64,000 bases of DNA, taken from NCBI RefSeq assembly GCF_031845305.1, contig NZ_JAVREH010000005.1:124001-188000 (forward strand), in the 5' to 3' direction. Position 1 is the first letter of the stretch, and each line of letters starts with the position of its first letter. The position numbers and the translations under genes were made by a program. Below, one piece after another: positions 1-8,965 of this stretch. Source of the DNA: Jatrophihabitans_A lederbergiae (lineage in GTDB: Bacteria; Actinomycetota; Actinomycetes; Mycobacteriales; Jatrophihabitantaceae). The notes under the pieces were generated by a model, which worked only from the letters and a program-made list of their open reading frames with translations, did not search any database and was not told where the DNA came from.

Positions 1-709
1 GCCGGCTGACCGTTTCGGCATGCTCCACCACCAGCGGCGCCAGGCCGCCGGTGGCGATGACCTCGACGGACTCGGGCGCCGACGGCACCAGGGTCGCGGC
101 GATCCTGCGGACCAGGCCGTCGACCTGACCGGCGAAGCCGTAGATGATGCCTGACTGCAGCGCCTCGACGGTGTTCTTACCGATCGGCGAGCGCGGCGCG
201 ACCAGCTCGACCTTGCGCAACTGGGCGGCCCGGGTGGCGAGCGCGTCCAGTGAGATTTCGATGCCCGGCGCCAGCGCTCCGCCGAGGAACTCGCCCCGGC
301 CGCTGACCACGTCGAAGTTCGTCGAGGTGCCGAAGTCGACCACGATCGCCGGGCCGTTCACCAGGTGGAAGGCGGCCAGGGTGTTTACGATGCGGTCCGC
401 GCCGACCTCTTTGGGGTTGTCGAACTGCAGGGCGACCCCGGTCTTGATGCCGGGCTCCACCAGTACGGTCGGAACCTCGGGCCAGTACCGGCTCAGCATG
501 GTGCGCAGCTCGCGCAGCGCGGCCGGCACCGTGGAGCAACCCACGATGCCGGTGACGGGCAGCTCGCGCAGCAGTCCGGTGAAGGTCAGCATCAGCTCGT
601 CCGCGGTGTGGCGGGCATCGGTCTTCACCCGCCAGGAATGGACGATCTTGTCGCCGTCGAACGCGCCCAGGACGGTGTTGGTGTTGCCGATGTCGATGGC
701 CAGCAGCAT
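1..709 (-). CDS. coaX: Type III pantothenate kinase (partial, C-terminus beyond window)
   Basis: Catalyses ATP-dependent phosphorylation of pantothenate, the first step of coenzyme A synthesis in the cytoplasm. The reading frame is open to the window edge, giving 236 residues; the family is about 255-270, so only the extreme C-terminus is missing. The N-terminus carries the ASKHA phosphate motif DIGNTNT (residues 6-12), GADR with the catalytic Asp near residue 105, and DFGTSTNFD near 125-133. The ATG overlaps the nadC stop (ATGA), making it the last gene of a DUF2520-panC-nadB-nadC-coaX operon. The neighbours supply pantothenate and NAD, so the operon serves cofactor synthesis. Confidence 0.95.
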   Translation of the reverse strand, partial: MLLAIDIGNTNTVLGAFDGDKIVHSWRVKTDARHTADELMLTFTGLLRELPVTGIVGCSTVPAALRELRTMLSRYWPEVPTVLVEPGIKTGVALQFDNPKEVGADRIVNTLAAFHLVNGPAIVVDFGTSTNFDVVSGRGEFLGGALAPGIEISLDALATRAAQLRKVELVAPRSPIGKNTVEALQSGIIYGFAGQVDGLVRRIAATLVPSAPESVEVIATGGLAPLVVEHAETVSR

Positions 710-1683
710 CAGACGTCGTCCCCGCCGGTCAGGTCGGCACTCGGGTCGGTACTCGGATCAGCACTCGGGTCGGCACTCAGGTCCAAGCCGATGTCCAGTA
801 CCGGCGCGGAGTGGGTGAGGGCACCGACGGCGAGGTAGTCCACGCCGGTCGCGGCGACATCGGCGGCCACGGCCAGGCTGAGGCCGCCGGAGGCTTCCAG
901 CCGGACGTCGTCGCGTCCCTCGGCCAGCGCCACGCAGGTCCGCAGGTCCGCCAGCGACATGTTGTCGAGCAGGATCAGCTCCGCGCCGGCTTCCAGCGCC
1001 TCGGCGCACTGCTCGGGAGTGTCGACCTCGACCTCGACGGGCAGCTCCGGCGCCGCCGCCCGGACCAGCTCGTACGCCCGGCGCACCGAGCCCGCCGCGG
1101 CCACGTGGTTGTCCTTGATCAGCGCCGCGTCGGACAGCGACATCCGGTGATTCACTCCCCCGCCGCAGCGCACCGCGTACTTCTCCAGCGCGCGCAGGCC
1201 GGGCATCGTCTTGCGGGTGTCGCGGATCTGCGCCTTGGAGCCCCGCACCGTGTCGGCCCACACCCGGGTCAGGGTGGCGATTCCGGACAGGTGGGTGAGC
1301 AGGTTCAGCGCCGTGCGCTCGGCCGTCAGCAGATCCTGGACGGGGCCGGTGGCCGACAGCAGCGGCTGTCCGACGCTCACGATGTCGCCGTCGGAGGCCA
1401 GCAGCTCAACCTGGACCCGGCCCTGCCCCACCGTCGCGAATACGAAGGCCGCGACGGGCAGACCGGCGACCACCCCGGCCTCGCGCGGTACGGCGTCCGC
1501 CCGGCCCTGCTGGCCGGCCGTGATGGTGGCCATCGTGGTGATGTCGGGGCCGTCGGCGAGATCCTCGGCCAGCGCGCGCCCGACGACCTCGGCCACGGTG
1601 GCGGAGCTCAGCCCGGCCGCCGCAATGGCGGCGGTGATCGCGGGGTCGAGCCGCGCGTCGGGATCGTGGAAGGAGCTGGTCAT
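709..1683 (-). CDS. nadC: Nicotinate-nucleotide pyrophosphorylase (carboxylating)
   Basis: Converts quinolinate and PRPP to nicotinate mononucleotide, CO2 and PPi in de novo NAD synthesis. The 324-residue protein has the family signatures DTRKT (155-159), the VNHR stretch near 177-180 and LIKDNH near 188-193. It is longer than the usual ~285 residues because of an odd C-terminal tail built from a 12-bp tandem repeat encoding SADP units. It directly follows nadB (adjacent stop/start) and overlaps coaX by ATGA. The core enzyme call is firm; the tail probably has no catalytic role. Confidence 0.96.
   Translation of the reverse strand: MTSSFHDPDARLDPAITAAIAAAGLSSATVAEVVGRALAEDLADGPDITTMATITAGQQGRADAVPREAGVVAGLPVAAFVFATVGQGRVQVELLASDGDIVSVGQPLLSATGPVQDLLTAERTALNLLTHLSGIATLTRVWADTVRGSKAQIRDTRKTMPGLRALEKYAVRCGGGVNHRMSLSDAALIKDNHVAAAGSVRRAYELVRAAAPELPVEVEVDTPEQCAEALEAGAELILLDNMSLADLRTCVALAEGRDDVRLEASGGLSLAVAADVAATGVDYLAVGALTHSAPVLDIGLDLSADPSADPSTDPSADLTGGDDV
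730..777 (-). repeat. Four 12-bp tandem repeats in the nadC 3' end
   Basis: Four in-frame 12-bp units lie end to end and encode S-A/T-D-P/L repeats at the nadC C-terminus, about 20 bp before the stop codon. The copies differ at one to three positions. This is one of several gene-end repeats in the window. Confidence 0.85.
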
Positions 1684-3432
1684 CTACTCGGCCTTCGCTG
1701 ACGTCGGATGGCGGGCTGAAGTTGTCTGATTCAGCGCTGTCCGATTCGGCGCTGTCTGATTCGGTGCTGTCCGATTCGGCGCTGTCTGATCGGGCTGTGC
1801 GATCGGGCTGTAGTCAGCCACCATGCTGCCGTCGGGTCCGAGCCGCACGTCGAGGTGGCCGCGCCAGTTCTCGTCGTCCCGGTCGGGATGGTCCTCACGC
1901 CAGTGCGCGCCGCGGGTCTCGGTACGCCGTGCCGCGGCGGTGACCAGCGCGCTGGCGACGGTGAGCAGGTTCGTCGCCTCCCACGACTCGGTGCCGGGGT
2001 CGCTGCCGCGCTGGGCGGAGAGCTTGCGCAGTGCCGTCCCGGCCCGCGCCAGGCCGGCCGCGTCTCGCATCACGCCGGCGTCGGCGGACATCTCGCCCTG
2101 CACCTGCGCGCGGATGGCGGACGACACGACGGCCTTGTTCCGCAGGTCGATCCCGAGCTCGGGCAGCGGGGAGTCCGCGCGGATCTCGGCAAGCACGTCG
2201 TCGGCGATCCGGCGGCCGAACACCAGGCCCTCGAGCAGGGAGTTGGACGCCAGCCGGTTCGCCCCGTGCACCCCCGTGCAGGCCGCCTCGCCACAGGCGT
2301 AGAGCCCGGTTACCGACGTCCGGCCGCGCAGATCGGTGGCGATGCCCCCGGAGGCGTAATGGCAGGCGGGGGCCACCGGGATCAGCTGGTTGACCGGATC
2401 GATTCCCAGGGACGTCAGGGTCGCGAGGATGGTCGGGAACCGCACCCGCCACTTCTCCGCGCCGAACTGCCGGGCGTCCAGCCAGACGTGCTCGGCGCCC
2501 GTCTTCCGCATCCGGCGCAGGATCGCCTTCGCCACCACATCCCGCGGCGCCAGGTCGGCAAGCTCGTGCTGGCCCTGCATAAACGCGACCCCGCTGTCGT
2601 CGCGCAGGACGGCGCCCTCGCCGCGGACCGCCTCACTGACCAGCGGCTGCTGACCCGCCGCGGAGCCACCGAGCCAGAGGACGGTGGGATGGAACTGCAC
2701 GAACTCCAGGTCGCGCACCACGGCGCCGGCCCGCAGCGCCGCCGCGACCCCGTCCCCGGTGGAGACCGGGGGGTTCGTGGTTGCCGCGTACACCTGCCCG
2801 ATGCCGCCGGTGGCGAGCACGATGGCCCGCGCCCGCACCGCGCCGACACCGTCGAGCTGGCCCTCTCCCATCACGTGCAGGGTGACGGCGCCGACACCAC
2901 CGGTGGAGGTCGGGGACAGGTCCAGCACCAGGGCGTGCTCGATGACCTCGATCCGGGCTGCGGCCAGGACGGCCGCGACCAGTGCGCGCTCGATCTCGGC
3001 ACCCGTGGCGTCCCCGCCGGCATGGGCGATCCGGTCCTTGTGGTGGCCGCCCTCGCGGGTCAGCGACAGCCGCCCGTCGCCGGCCCGGTCGAACCTGGTG
3101 CCGAGCTCGATCAGCTCGCGGACCGCGGTGGGGCCCTCATCCACCAGCACCCGGACGGCGGCCTCGTCGCAGAGCCCGACTCCGGCGATCAGGGTGTCGC
3201 TCAGGTGCTCGTCCGCGGTGTCGTCGTCACCGAGCGCGGCCGCGATGCCGCCCTGCGCCCAGCGGGTGGAACCGGCGGCGAGGACGTCCTTGGTCACCAC
3301 CATCACCCGCAAGCCGCCGGCGGCTATCCGCAGCGCGGTGGTCAGGCCGGCGATTCCCGAGCCGACCACCACCACATCGGTGTCGACGATCCAGCCCGGA
3401 GCGGGCGCCAGCAGCCGCTGCGGCATATTCAT
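1684..3432 (-). CDS. nadB: L-aspartate oxidase
   Basis: FAD-dependent oxidation of L-aspartate to iminoaspartate, the first committed step of NAD synthesis. The 582-residue protein has the FAD dinucleotide motif VVVGSGIAGL (21-30), STRWAQGGIAA for flavin binding and a succinate dehydrogenase/fumarate reductase flavoprotein body. The C-terminal ~40 residues are a low-complexity N-Q/R-T-A-P repeat encoded by a 15-bp tandem repeat and extend beyond the family's typical end. The start overlaps the panC stop, with a second in-frame ATG at 3426. No nadA is seen in the window. Confidence 0.95.
   Translation of the reverse strand: MNMPQRLLAPAPGWIVDTDVVVVGSGIAGLTTALRIAAGGLRVMVVTKDVLAAGSTRWAQGGIAAALGDDDTADEHLSDTLIAGVGLCDEAAVRVLVDEGPTAVRELIELGTRFDRAGDGRLSLTREGGHHKDRIAHAGGDATGAEIERALVAAVLAAARIEVIEHALVLDLSPTSTGGVGAVTLHVMGEGQLDGVGAVRARAIVLATGGIGQVYAATTNPPVSTGDGVAAALRAGAVVRDLEFVQFHPTVLWLGGSAAGQQPLVSEAVRGEGAVLRDDSGVAFMQGQHELADLAPRDVVAKAILRRMRKTGAEHVWLDARQFGAEKWRVRFPTILATLTSLGIDPVNQLIPVAPACHYASGGIATDLRGRTSVTGLYACGEAACTGVHGANRLASNSLLEGLVFGRRIADDVLAEIRADSPLPELGIDLRNKAVVSSAIRAQVQGEMSADAGVMRDAAGLARAGTALRKLSAQRGSDPGTESWEATNLLTVASALVTAAARRTETRGAHWREDHPDRDDENWRGHLDVRLGPDGSMVADYSPIAQPDQTAPNRTAPNQTAPNRTALNQTTSARHPTSAKAE
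1721..1812 (-). repeat. 15-bp tandem repeats at the nadB 3' end
   Basis: Four 15-bp units (1721-1780) followed by decayed shorter copies to about 1812. They are in frame and encode a repeated APNQT/APNRT-type pentapeptide at the C-terminus of L-aspartate oxidase, 35 bp before its stop. Confidence 0.85.
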
Positions 3433-4259
3433 CCGGTCAGCTCGACGGCGAGATTGTCGATCAGCCGGGTAGCGCCCACGGAGGCCGCCACCAGCAGCCG
3501 CGCGGGGCCGGACGCGGGCGCCCGACCGAGCTGGGGATCGCGCAGTTCGAGGTAGTGCACATCGACTCCTTCAGCGGCGGCGAGCACAGTACCGGCTGCT
3601 TCCAGCACGGCGCTCGCGTTGCCGGCGGCGTCCCGGCCGGTGCGCAACGCGGTGATGAGGACGAGGGCCTGGCGTCGCTCTTCGGTGGAAAGAAACACAT
3701 TACGGCTCGAAAGGGCGAGCCCATCAGCTTCCCGGACCGTCGGCACGCCGATGATCTCGACGTCGGTGTCGAGGTCGGCCACCAACCTGCGGACGAGGGT
3801 CAGCTGCTGGTAGTCCTTCTCGCCGAAGAAGGCGCGGTCCGGAGCGACCCGGGCGAACAGCTTGCTGACAACCGTCAGGACCCCGTCGAAGTGGCCCGGC
3901 CGGTTCGGCCCCTCGAGCTGATCGGCCAGCTCCCCGGCGGTGACCCAGACCTGCGCCGGACCGTTCGGGTACACGTCGGGCACGCCGGGCGCCCACACCA
4001 CGTCGACGCCCTCGGCCTCGCACACCGCGAGATCGTCGGCCAGCCGACGGGGATAGCGCTCCAGGTCGTCGGCCCGCTCGAACTGCATGGGGTTGACGAA
4101 GATGCTGACGACCACCGACTCGCAGCGCGCCTTGGCCTGCCGGATGTTGGCCAGGTGACCCTTGTGCAGGGCTCCCATGGTCGGCACCAGGCCGACGCTG
4201 CCGGGCAGCACCTTGCGGGCGGCGGCCAGTTCCTGTCTGCCGCGAACCAGGTGGGTCAT
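3429..4259 (-). CDS. panC: Pantothenate synthetase
   Basis: ATP-dependent condensation of pantoate with beta-alanine to give pantothenate. With the start at 4259 the protein has 276 residues and begins MTHLVRGR, with the nucleotide motif TMGALHKGH at 27-35, FVNPMQF near 53-59, FFGEKDYQQL and LSSRN. The ATG overlaps the stop of the upstream DUF2520 gene (ATGA), which favours this start over the longer frame from 4307. Pantothenate produced here feeds coaX in the same operon. Confidence 0.96.
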   Translation of the reverse strand: MTHLVRGRQELAAARKVLPGSVGLVPTMGALHKGHLANIRQAKARCESVVVSIFVNPMQFERADDLERYPRRLADDLAVCEAEGVDVVWAPGVPDVYPNGPAQVWVTAGELADQLEGPNRPGHFDGVLTVVSKLFARVAPDRAFFGEKDYQQLTLVRRLVADLDTDVEIIGVPTVREADGLALSSRNVFLSTEERRQALVLITALRTGRDAAGNASAVLEAAGTVLAAAEGVDVHYLELRDPQLGRAPASGPARLLVAASVGATRLIDNLAVELTG

Positions 4260-5149
4260 GTGTCGGTGCCTCCGGCCCGCTCGATGCCCTCGATGAGCTC
4301 GGCACACTGCTCCCGCGACAGCCGGCCGGCGGCGTGCGCCCGCTGCATCGTCCGCAGCGCCATCGCGAGGTACGGCTGCAGGAAGGGCGTTCCGTGCAGT
4401 GCCGCCAGATGGGCCTCGATGGTGGCCCGGTCACCGCGCGACACCGGTCCGGTCAGCGCCTCGTCCCCCAGCCGCAGGGCGTTGTCCAGTGAGGCGTTCA
4501 GCAGCGGGCCGAGCAGCCGCACCGGGTCCTCGACCCCGGACGCGCGCAGCACGTCGCTGGAGTCGTTCACCAGCGTGACCAGGTGGTTGGAGCCCATGCT
4601 GAGGGCCGCGTGATAGGCCGCGCGGGCGGATTCGGGAACCCACACCGGCTCACCACCGAGTTCCAGCACGAGGGTCTCGGCGACGGGGCGGAACTCGGGC
4701 GGAGCCGTCACGCCGAAGGCCGCGCCGTCGAGCCGCAGCAGGTCCTCGGACCGTCCGGCGAAGGTCATCACGGGGTGTAGCGCCATGCCGACCACCCCGG
4801 TCGCGGCTGCCGGGGCGAAGATTGCGATGCCGTGCGCCCCGGAGGTGTGCACCGCGAGCTGTCCCGGTTGCCAGGCGCCGGTCGCCGCCAGTCCATCGAT
4901 GAGGGAGCTGAGCTGGTCGTCGGGGACGGTGAGCAGCACCAGGTCCGCCTGGCCGACCGCCTCGTCGGCGGGTACCAGAGATACGCCGGGGAGCAGCCGC
5001 GCGGCCCGTCGGGTCGACTCGTCGCTGACACCGCTGCCGGCGACGATCAGATGGCCGGCCCGGCGCAGCGCCGCGCCCATCACCGACCCGACCCGTCCGA
5101 CGCCGATGACGGCTACCCGCAGCCGCGGCGCGTCAGAGTGTTCGATCAC
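4256..5149 (-). CDS. Rossmann-like/DUF2520 domain protein
   Basis: Predicted NADP-binding protein of the 6-phosphogluconate dehydrogenase-like fold that commonly sits next to panC in actinobacteria; its reaction is not established. The N-terminus has a dinucleotide-binding strand VAVIGVGRVGSVMG followed by LVLLTVPDDQL, then a helical DUF2520 half containing YHAALSMGSNHLVTL. I chose the GTG at 5149 (297 residues) because a TAGGCT -10 element lies 7 nt upstream, fitting a leaderless message. The frame extends upstream to a GTG at 5182 with no visible ribosome site. It is the first gene of the panC-nadB-nadC-coaX operon. Confidence 0.88.
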   Translation of the reverse strand: MIEHSDAPRLRVAVIGVGRVGSVMGAALRRAGHLIVAGSGVSDESTRRAARLLPGVSLVPADEAVGQADLVLLTVPDDQLSSLIDGLAATGAWQPGQLAVHTSGAHGIAIFAPAAATGVVGMALHPVMTFAGRSEDLLRLDGAAFGVTAPPEFRPVAETLVLELGGEPVWVPESARAAYHAALSMGSNHLVTLVNDSSDVLRASGVEDPVRLLGPLLNASLDNALRLGDEALTGPVSRGDRATIEAHLAALHGTPFLQPYLAMALRTMQRAHAAGRLSREQCAELIEGIERAGGTDT

Positions 5150-5156
5150 GGCGTAG

Positions 5157-5162
5157 AGCCTA
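5157..5162 (-). promoter_or_regulatory. -10 element (TAGGCT), leaderless start of the NAD/CoA operon
   Basis: TAGGCT ends 7 nt before the GTG at 5149. This spacing puts the transcript start at or next to the start codon. No convincing -35 box is visible. Confidence 0.55.
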
Positions 5163-5265
5163 ATCCGCACGGGTGAGCGCACCGGCCGCGCTGTGACGAA
5201 GGCGGTTCCTGATCGGCTGTCCCGGCTGACCCATGTCGGCTATCTGTTGGCGGATCAGACGGTCG

Positions 5266-6129
5266 TCAATGTGGACGCAGTGGTCCGCGGGGCGCGCGGC
5301 TCAGGTTGCCGGCGGTCACCTCGACCGGATCACCGACCCGGACGGAGCCGCGGCTCACCGGAATCAACGACGCCCCGAACCAGATCTGACCGTCCCACTT
5401 ACGGTGCTTGGCGAGCGTGCGAACCGGCTCCTTGCCGTTGCGCAGCGAACTCGGGTCGATGGTCGTCACCGCGCACCGGTCGCACACCGACGCGAACCGG
5501 AACTCGACCCCGCCGATCCGTACGCCGGACCAGCCGTCCTCGGCGAAGGGAACGTCGCCGTCGATCACGATGTTCGGCCGGAACCTGCCGATCACCAGCG
5601 GCGCGGACGGCAGCTCGCCGCGGGCTACCGCCTCGTCGACGATCCAGTCGTTGAGCCGGGACAGCGAGGCCTGGGACGTCAGCAGGACCGGGGTGTTGTC
5701 CGCCAGGCTGAGCGGGTCCCCGGGCCGGCCGCCCTTGGACGGCCGCACTGGCCGCAGGTGCGGATCGTCGAGCCACACCAGCCGAGCGTCCGCGCCGAGC
5801 AGGGCGGAGAGCCAGCCCGCGGCCGCACCGCAGGCCAGCACTGCCGAATCCAGACCGGACAGCTGAACCGGCACTCGTGGGCCGCCCACCGGGAACGCGA
5901 CGTCGAGCGGGGCGGCGCTGTCCGCGGCGAGCCGCAGGCCGGCCGGCGTCGGGACCGCCCGGACGCGCATCAGGCCCCGATGACGCTGCACGGACAGCCG
6001 GTTGCCGTCGGGTCCGATCACCGCCCAGCGGCGATCACCCTCGAAGCCCCACGGCTGGACGGTCACCTCGGCCACGTCCAAACCCGCGGTCGACTTGATC
6101 GGGTACAGGTGCAGTGACTCGACGCGCAC
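5266..6129 (-). CDS. MOSC domain protein (MOSC N-terminal beta-barrel plus MOSC)
   Basis: A 287-residue molybdenum-cofactor sulfurase C-terminal domain protein, likely a molybdenum- or sulfur-transfer enzyme (YcbX/mARC-like). It opens with the MOSC_N beta-barrel signature LHLYPIKSTAG, and later has RFRPNIVIDG, FRFASVCDRCAVTTIDP with the conserved cysteine, and a terminal VRVGDPVEV. The start is a GTG at 6129, only 3 bp after the DUF3180 stop, so it is the last gene of the fol cluster transcript. The substrate cannot be inferred from context. Confidence 0.88.
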   Translation of the reverse strand: MRVESLHLYPIKSTAGLDVAEVTVQPWGFEGDRRWAVIGPDGNRLSVQRHRGLMRVRAVPTPAGLRLAADSAAPLDVAFPVGGPRVPVQLSGLDSAVLACGAAAGWLSALLGADARLVWLDDPHLRPVRPSKGGRPGDPLSLADNTPVLLTSQASLSRLNDWIVDEAVARGELPSAPLVIGRFRPNIVIDGDVPFAEDGWSGVRIGGVEFRFASVCDRCAVTTIDPSSLRNGKEPVRTLAKHRKWDGQIWFGASLIPVSRGSVRVGDPVEVTAGNLSRAPRGPLRPH

Positions 6130-6132
6130 GGG

Positions 6133-6582
6133 TCAGTTCCGGTCGTGATTGGGGTTGATGCCCGCGCGTTCCAGCCCCAGGCCGGACAGCGCGAGCGCGA
6201 CCGCCACCACGAGCAGCGACAGGCCGACCTTGAGATCGTGCTGGGCGGCGCTGGTCCGGTCGGCGTCCGGCAGCACCCTGGCGACCAGCGCGACGGACGC
6301 TCCGGCGACCGCCGAACCGACAAGCACCGACGCCTTGCCCAGAGCCACTGCGCGGGCGACCGCCAGGGCGGTCATCGGCCTGGCCAGAGCCGTGTGCCGG
6401 ACGGCGGCTCGAACCCGCCGCGCGATGACGAATTCCGCGATGGTGAGCGCGGCGATCGGCAGCGCGGTGAACCACTGGAAGGGCGGCAGCGACTCGTAGC
6501 TGAACTGCAGCAGGAGGTAGCAGATCACCCCGACGGCCAGGAACGGGACCACCACGTCGCTCAGATTGGTGCGCCTGATCAC
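6133..6582 (-). CDS. DUF3180 membrane protein
   Basis: A 149-residue integral membrane protein of a family regularly found after folK in actinobacteria; its function is unknown. It shows two hydrophobic hairpins, VVVPFLAVGVICYLLLQF and FTALPIAALTIAEFVIARR, and again around residues 80-100 and 120-140, giving four predicted membrane spans. The GTG start overlaps the folK stop (GTGA), excluding the long upstream frame. Translational coupling with folK suggests co-expression, not a proven role in folate synthesis. Confidence 0.88.
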   Translation of the reverse strand: MIRRTNLSDVVVPFLAVGVICYLLLQFSYESLPPFQWFTALPIAALTIAEFVIARRVRAAVRHTALARPMTALAVARAVALGKASVLVGSAVAGASVALVARVLPDADRTSAAQHDLKVGLSLLVVAVALALSGLGLERAGINPNHDRN

Positions 6583-7076
6583 GGGACCAACTCCGTTCCC
6601 AACAGCATCCGGACGGCGTCGACGTCCGCGGCAGGCAGCTGCTGCATCAGCTGAAGGACGGAGCCCCGGCCCGGCAGGATCGCCTCGGGATCGACCGACC
6701 ACCACGGCACGAGGACGAACGCCCGCTCGGCGGCCCGGGGATGCGGCAACGTGAGCACCGGGTCCTCGCTCATCACATCGTCGACGGCGACCACGTCCAC
6801 GTCCACGGTGCGCGGTCCCCACCGGACGTCGCGGGTGCGCCCGGCGGCCTCTTCACAGGCCTGCGCGCGGCCCAGCCACTCCGTTGGGCCGGCCGCCGGG
6901 TCCGCGACGATCAGCACCGCGTTGAGAAAGGGCTGCTGCTCGATCGGACCCCACGGCGGCGTCTCGAAGACCGGGGACGCGGTGACGAGATAGGGCGACA
7001 GCGCCCGGACGCAGGACCTCAACTGCTCCAGCCGGTCGCCCAGATTGGAGCCGATGGAGAGTACGGCCCGGCTCAT
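6579..7076 (-). CDS. folK: 2-amino-4-hydroxy-6-hydroxymethyldihydropteridine pyrophosphokinase
   Basis: Transfers pyrophosphate from ATP to 6-hydroxymethyl-7,8-dihydropterin in folate synthesis. The 165-residue protein starts MSRAVLSIGSNLGDR and contains FETPPWG, FLNAV and WGPRTVDVDVV, which correspond to the family's substrate and Mg-ATP binding blocks. The start overlaps the folB stop (ATGA) and the stop overlaps the DUF3180 start. Its length is normal for the family. Confidence 0.96.
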   Translation of the reverse strand: MSRAVLSIGSNLGDRLEQLRSCVRALSPYLVTASPVFETPPWGPIEQQPFLNAVLIVADPAAGPTEWLGRAQACEEAAGRTRDVRWGPRTVDVDVVAVDDVMSEDPVLTLPHPRAAERAFVLVPWWSVDPEAILPGRGSVLQLMQQLPAADVDAVRMLLGTELVP

Positions 7077-7537
7077 CGTGCGGTATCCGGGCGCAGCCGC
7101 CGGATGGTCACCGCCACATCGCCGAAGGTGAGCGGAATGGGCGCCTGCGGCTTGTGCACGGTCACCGTCGCCGCGTGGACGCGCCGATCCGCCAGGCACA
7201 CGTCGGCCAACCGTGCGGCGAGGGTCTCCAGGAGGTTCACCGGTTCGCCGGCGATGACTACGGCCAGCGCCTCCGCCAGCTCGCCGTAGTGGATCGTGTC
7301 GGCAATGTCGTCGGTGGCCGCGGCGGTACCGGTGTCGATGTCGAGCGCCACGTCGACCACGAAGTCCTGGCCGTCCCGGCGTTCGAAGTCGAAGACGCCG
7401 TGCTTACCGCGCACCGTGAGGCCACTGAGGACAATCCGGTCTGGTGTTGACCGGTCAGGAGAATCGCGGTCTGGTGTTGACCGGTCAGAAGAATCGCGGT
7501 CTGGTGTTGACCGGTCAGAAGAATCGCAGCCGGTCAC
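7073..7537 (-). CDS. folB: Dihydroneopterin aldolase with repeat-encoded N-terminal extension
   Basis: Cleaves dihydroneopterin to 6-hydroxymethyl-dihydropterin and glycolaldehyde. The conserved core begins at RIVLSGLTVRGKHGVFDFE and continues with GQDFVVDV, DTIHYGEL and LLETLAARLAD, all typical. The core is preceded by about 33 extra residues made of three DSSDRSTPDR-like decapeptides from a 30-bp DNA repeat. The GTG at 7537 overlaps the folP stop and has GAGG 7 nt upstream. There is no in-frame ATG or GTG between the repeat and the core's first strand, so the repeat is probably translated. Confidence 0.93.
   Translation of the reverse strand: MTGCDSSDRSTPDRDSSDRSTPDRDSPDRSTPDRIVLSGLTVRGKHGVFDFERRDGQDFVVDVALDIDTGTAAATDDIADTIHYGELAEALAVVIAGEPVNLLETLAARLADVCLADRRVHAATVTVHKPQAPIPLTFGDVAVTIRRLRPDTAR
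7441..7530 (-). repeat. Three 30-bp direct repeats at the folP/folB junction
   Basis: Three consecutive 30-bp copies, nearly identical, lie between the folP stop and the conserved start of folB. They are in frame with folB and encode a repeated DSSDRSTPDR-type decapeptide. Confidence 0.92.
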
Positions 7538-8379
7538 TTCGCGGCCTCGATGGCGGCGGCCACGAGCGCGGCGTCGACGTTCGGGCGTACCTCGTGCACC
7601 CGAACGCCCCAGGCGCCGTTCAACGCGGAGAACGTCGTCAGCGCCGTGGTCGCGTCCTCGCGCGCGGCGGTCGGCCGCGGTGTGCCGTTGGGATCCGCGA
7701 GCAACGAGCCGAGGAAAGACTTGCGCGAGGACCCGATCAGGACCGGAATCCCGGTGCTCACCAGCGCGTCCAGATGCGCCAGCAGCGCCCAGTTGTGCCG
7801 GGCGTTCTTGGCGAACCCGAGGCCCGGGTCCAGCAGCAATTGTTCGGGCCGGACTCCCGCCGCGACCGCCTCGTCGACCCGGCTGAGCAGTTCGGCGCGG
7901 ACCTCGATCACCACGTCGTCGTACTGCGCGAGCGCGGCCATGTCGGAGGAGTGTCCGCGCCAGTGCATCAGCACCCACGGGCAGCCGGCGTCGCGGACGA
8001 CCCGCGCCATGTCGGCATCCCCCAGCCCGCCGGAGACGTCGTTGACCACCCGCGCACCGGCCTCGATGGCCTGCTCGGCGACCGCCGCGCGGTAGGTGTC
8101 AACGCTGACCACGATCCGCTCCTCGGCCAACTGGCGGATCACCGGCAGGACCCGGCGCGCTTCTTCATCGGCCGGCACCCGTCCAGCGCCGGGCCTCGTC
8201 GACTCGCCGCCCACGTCGATCAGGTCGGCGCCCTGCCGCGACATCTGCAGAGCGTGGCCGACAGCGTCCTCTAGGTCGGTGTAGCGGCCACCGTCGCTGA
8301 ACGAGTCCGGTGTCACGTTGAGCACGCCCATCACGATCAGCCGATCGTCGCGCTCGGGCAGGCCGGACGGTGGGGTCAT
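7534..8379 (-). CDS. folP: Dihydropteroate synthase
   Basis: Condenses p-aminobenzoate with hydroxymethyl-dihydropterin pyrophosphate; the sulfonamide target. The 281-residue TIM barrel shows MGVLNVTPDSFSDGG (17-31), DLIDVGGESTRPGA, VSVDTY, VVNDVSGG, LLLDPGLGFAK and IGSSRKSF, covering the substrate loops. The ATG overlaps the folE stop and the stop overlaps folB. Length and motifs are fully normal. Confidence 0.97.
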   Translation of the reverse strand: MTPPSGLPERDDRLIVMGVLNVTPDSFSDGGRYTDLEDAVGHALQMSRQGADLIDVGGESTRPGAGRVPADEEARRVLPVIRQLAEERIVVSVDTYRAAVAEQAIEAGARVVNDVSGGLGDADMARVVRDAGCPWVLMHWRGHSSDMAALAQYDDVVIEVRAELLSRVDEAVAAGVRPEQLLLDPGLGFAKNARHNWALLAHLDALVSTGIPVLIGSSRKSFLGSLLADPNGTPRPTAAREDATTALTTFSALNGAWGVRVHEVRPNVDAALVAAAIEAAK

Positions 8380-8965
8380 CGACCCAGGATGAGGCTCATC
8401 GCCTCAGCACGGGTGCGCGGATCGCTCTTGAAGATGCCCCGCACCGCCGAGGTCATGGTGCGCGCCCCGGGCTTGCGGACGCCGCGCATGGCCATGCACA
8501 GGTGCTCCGCCTCGATGACGACGATCACGCCGCGCGGCTCCAGCCGCTGCATCACGGCGTTCGCGACCTGCGCGGTCAGCCGCTCCTGCACCTGGGGACG
8601 CTTGGCGTACAGGTCGACCAGCCGGGCCAGCTTCGACAGCCCGGTGATCCGGCCGTCCGTACCAGGGACGTAGCCCACCGCGGCCGTCCCGTGCCAGGGC
8701 ACCAGGTGGTGCTCGCACGTCGAGTAGAGGGCGATGTCCTTGACGAGTACCAGCTCATCGTGGTTCTCGTCGAAGGTCGTCTGCAGCACCTCGTCCGGGT
8801 CGAGGTGCAAGCCGGCGTAGATTTCGAGGTACGACCGGGCGACCCGGCTGGGAGTGTCGCGCAATCCCTCCCGGTCCGGATCCTCGCCGATCGCGATCAG
8901 CAGTTCGCGCACCGCTGCCTCGGCACGTGGTAGATCGACGCCGTCCGGAGCGTCCCGCGGCCCGG

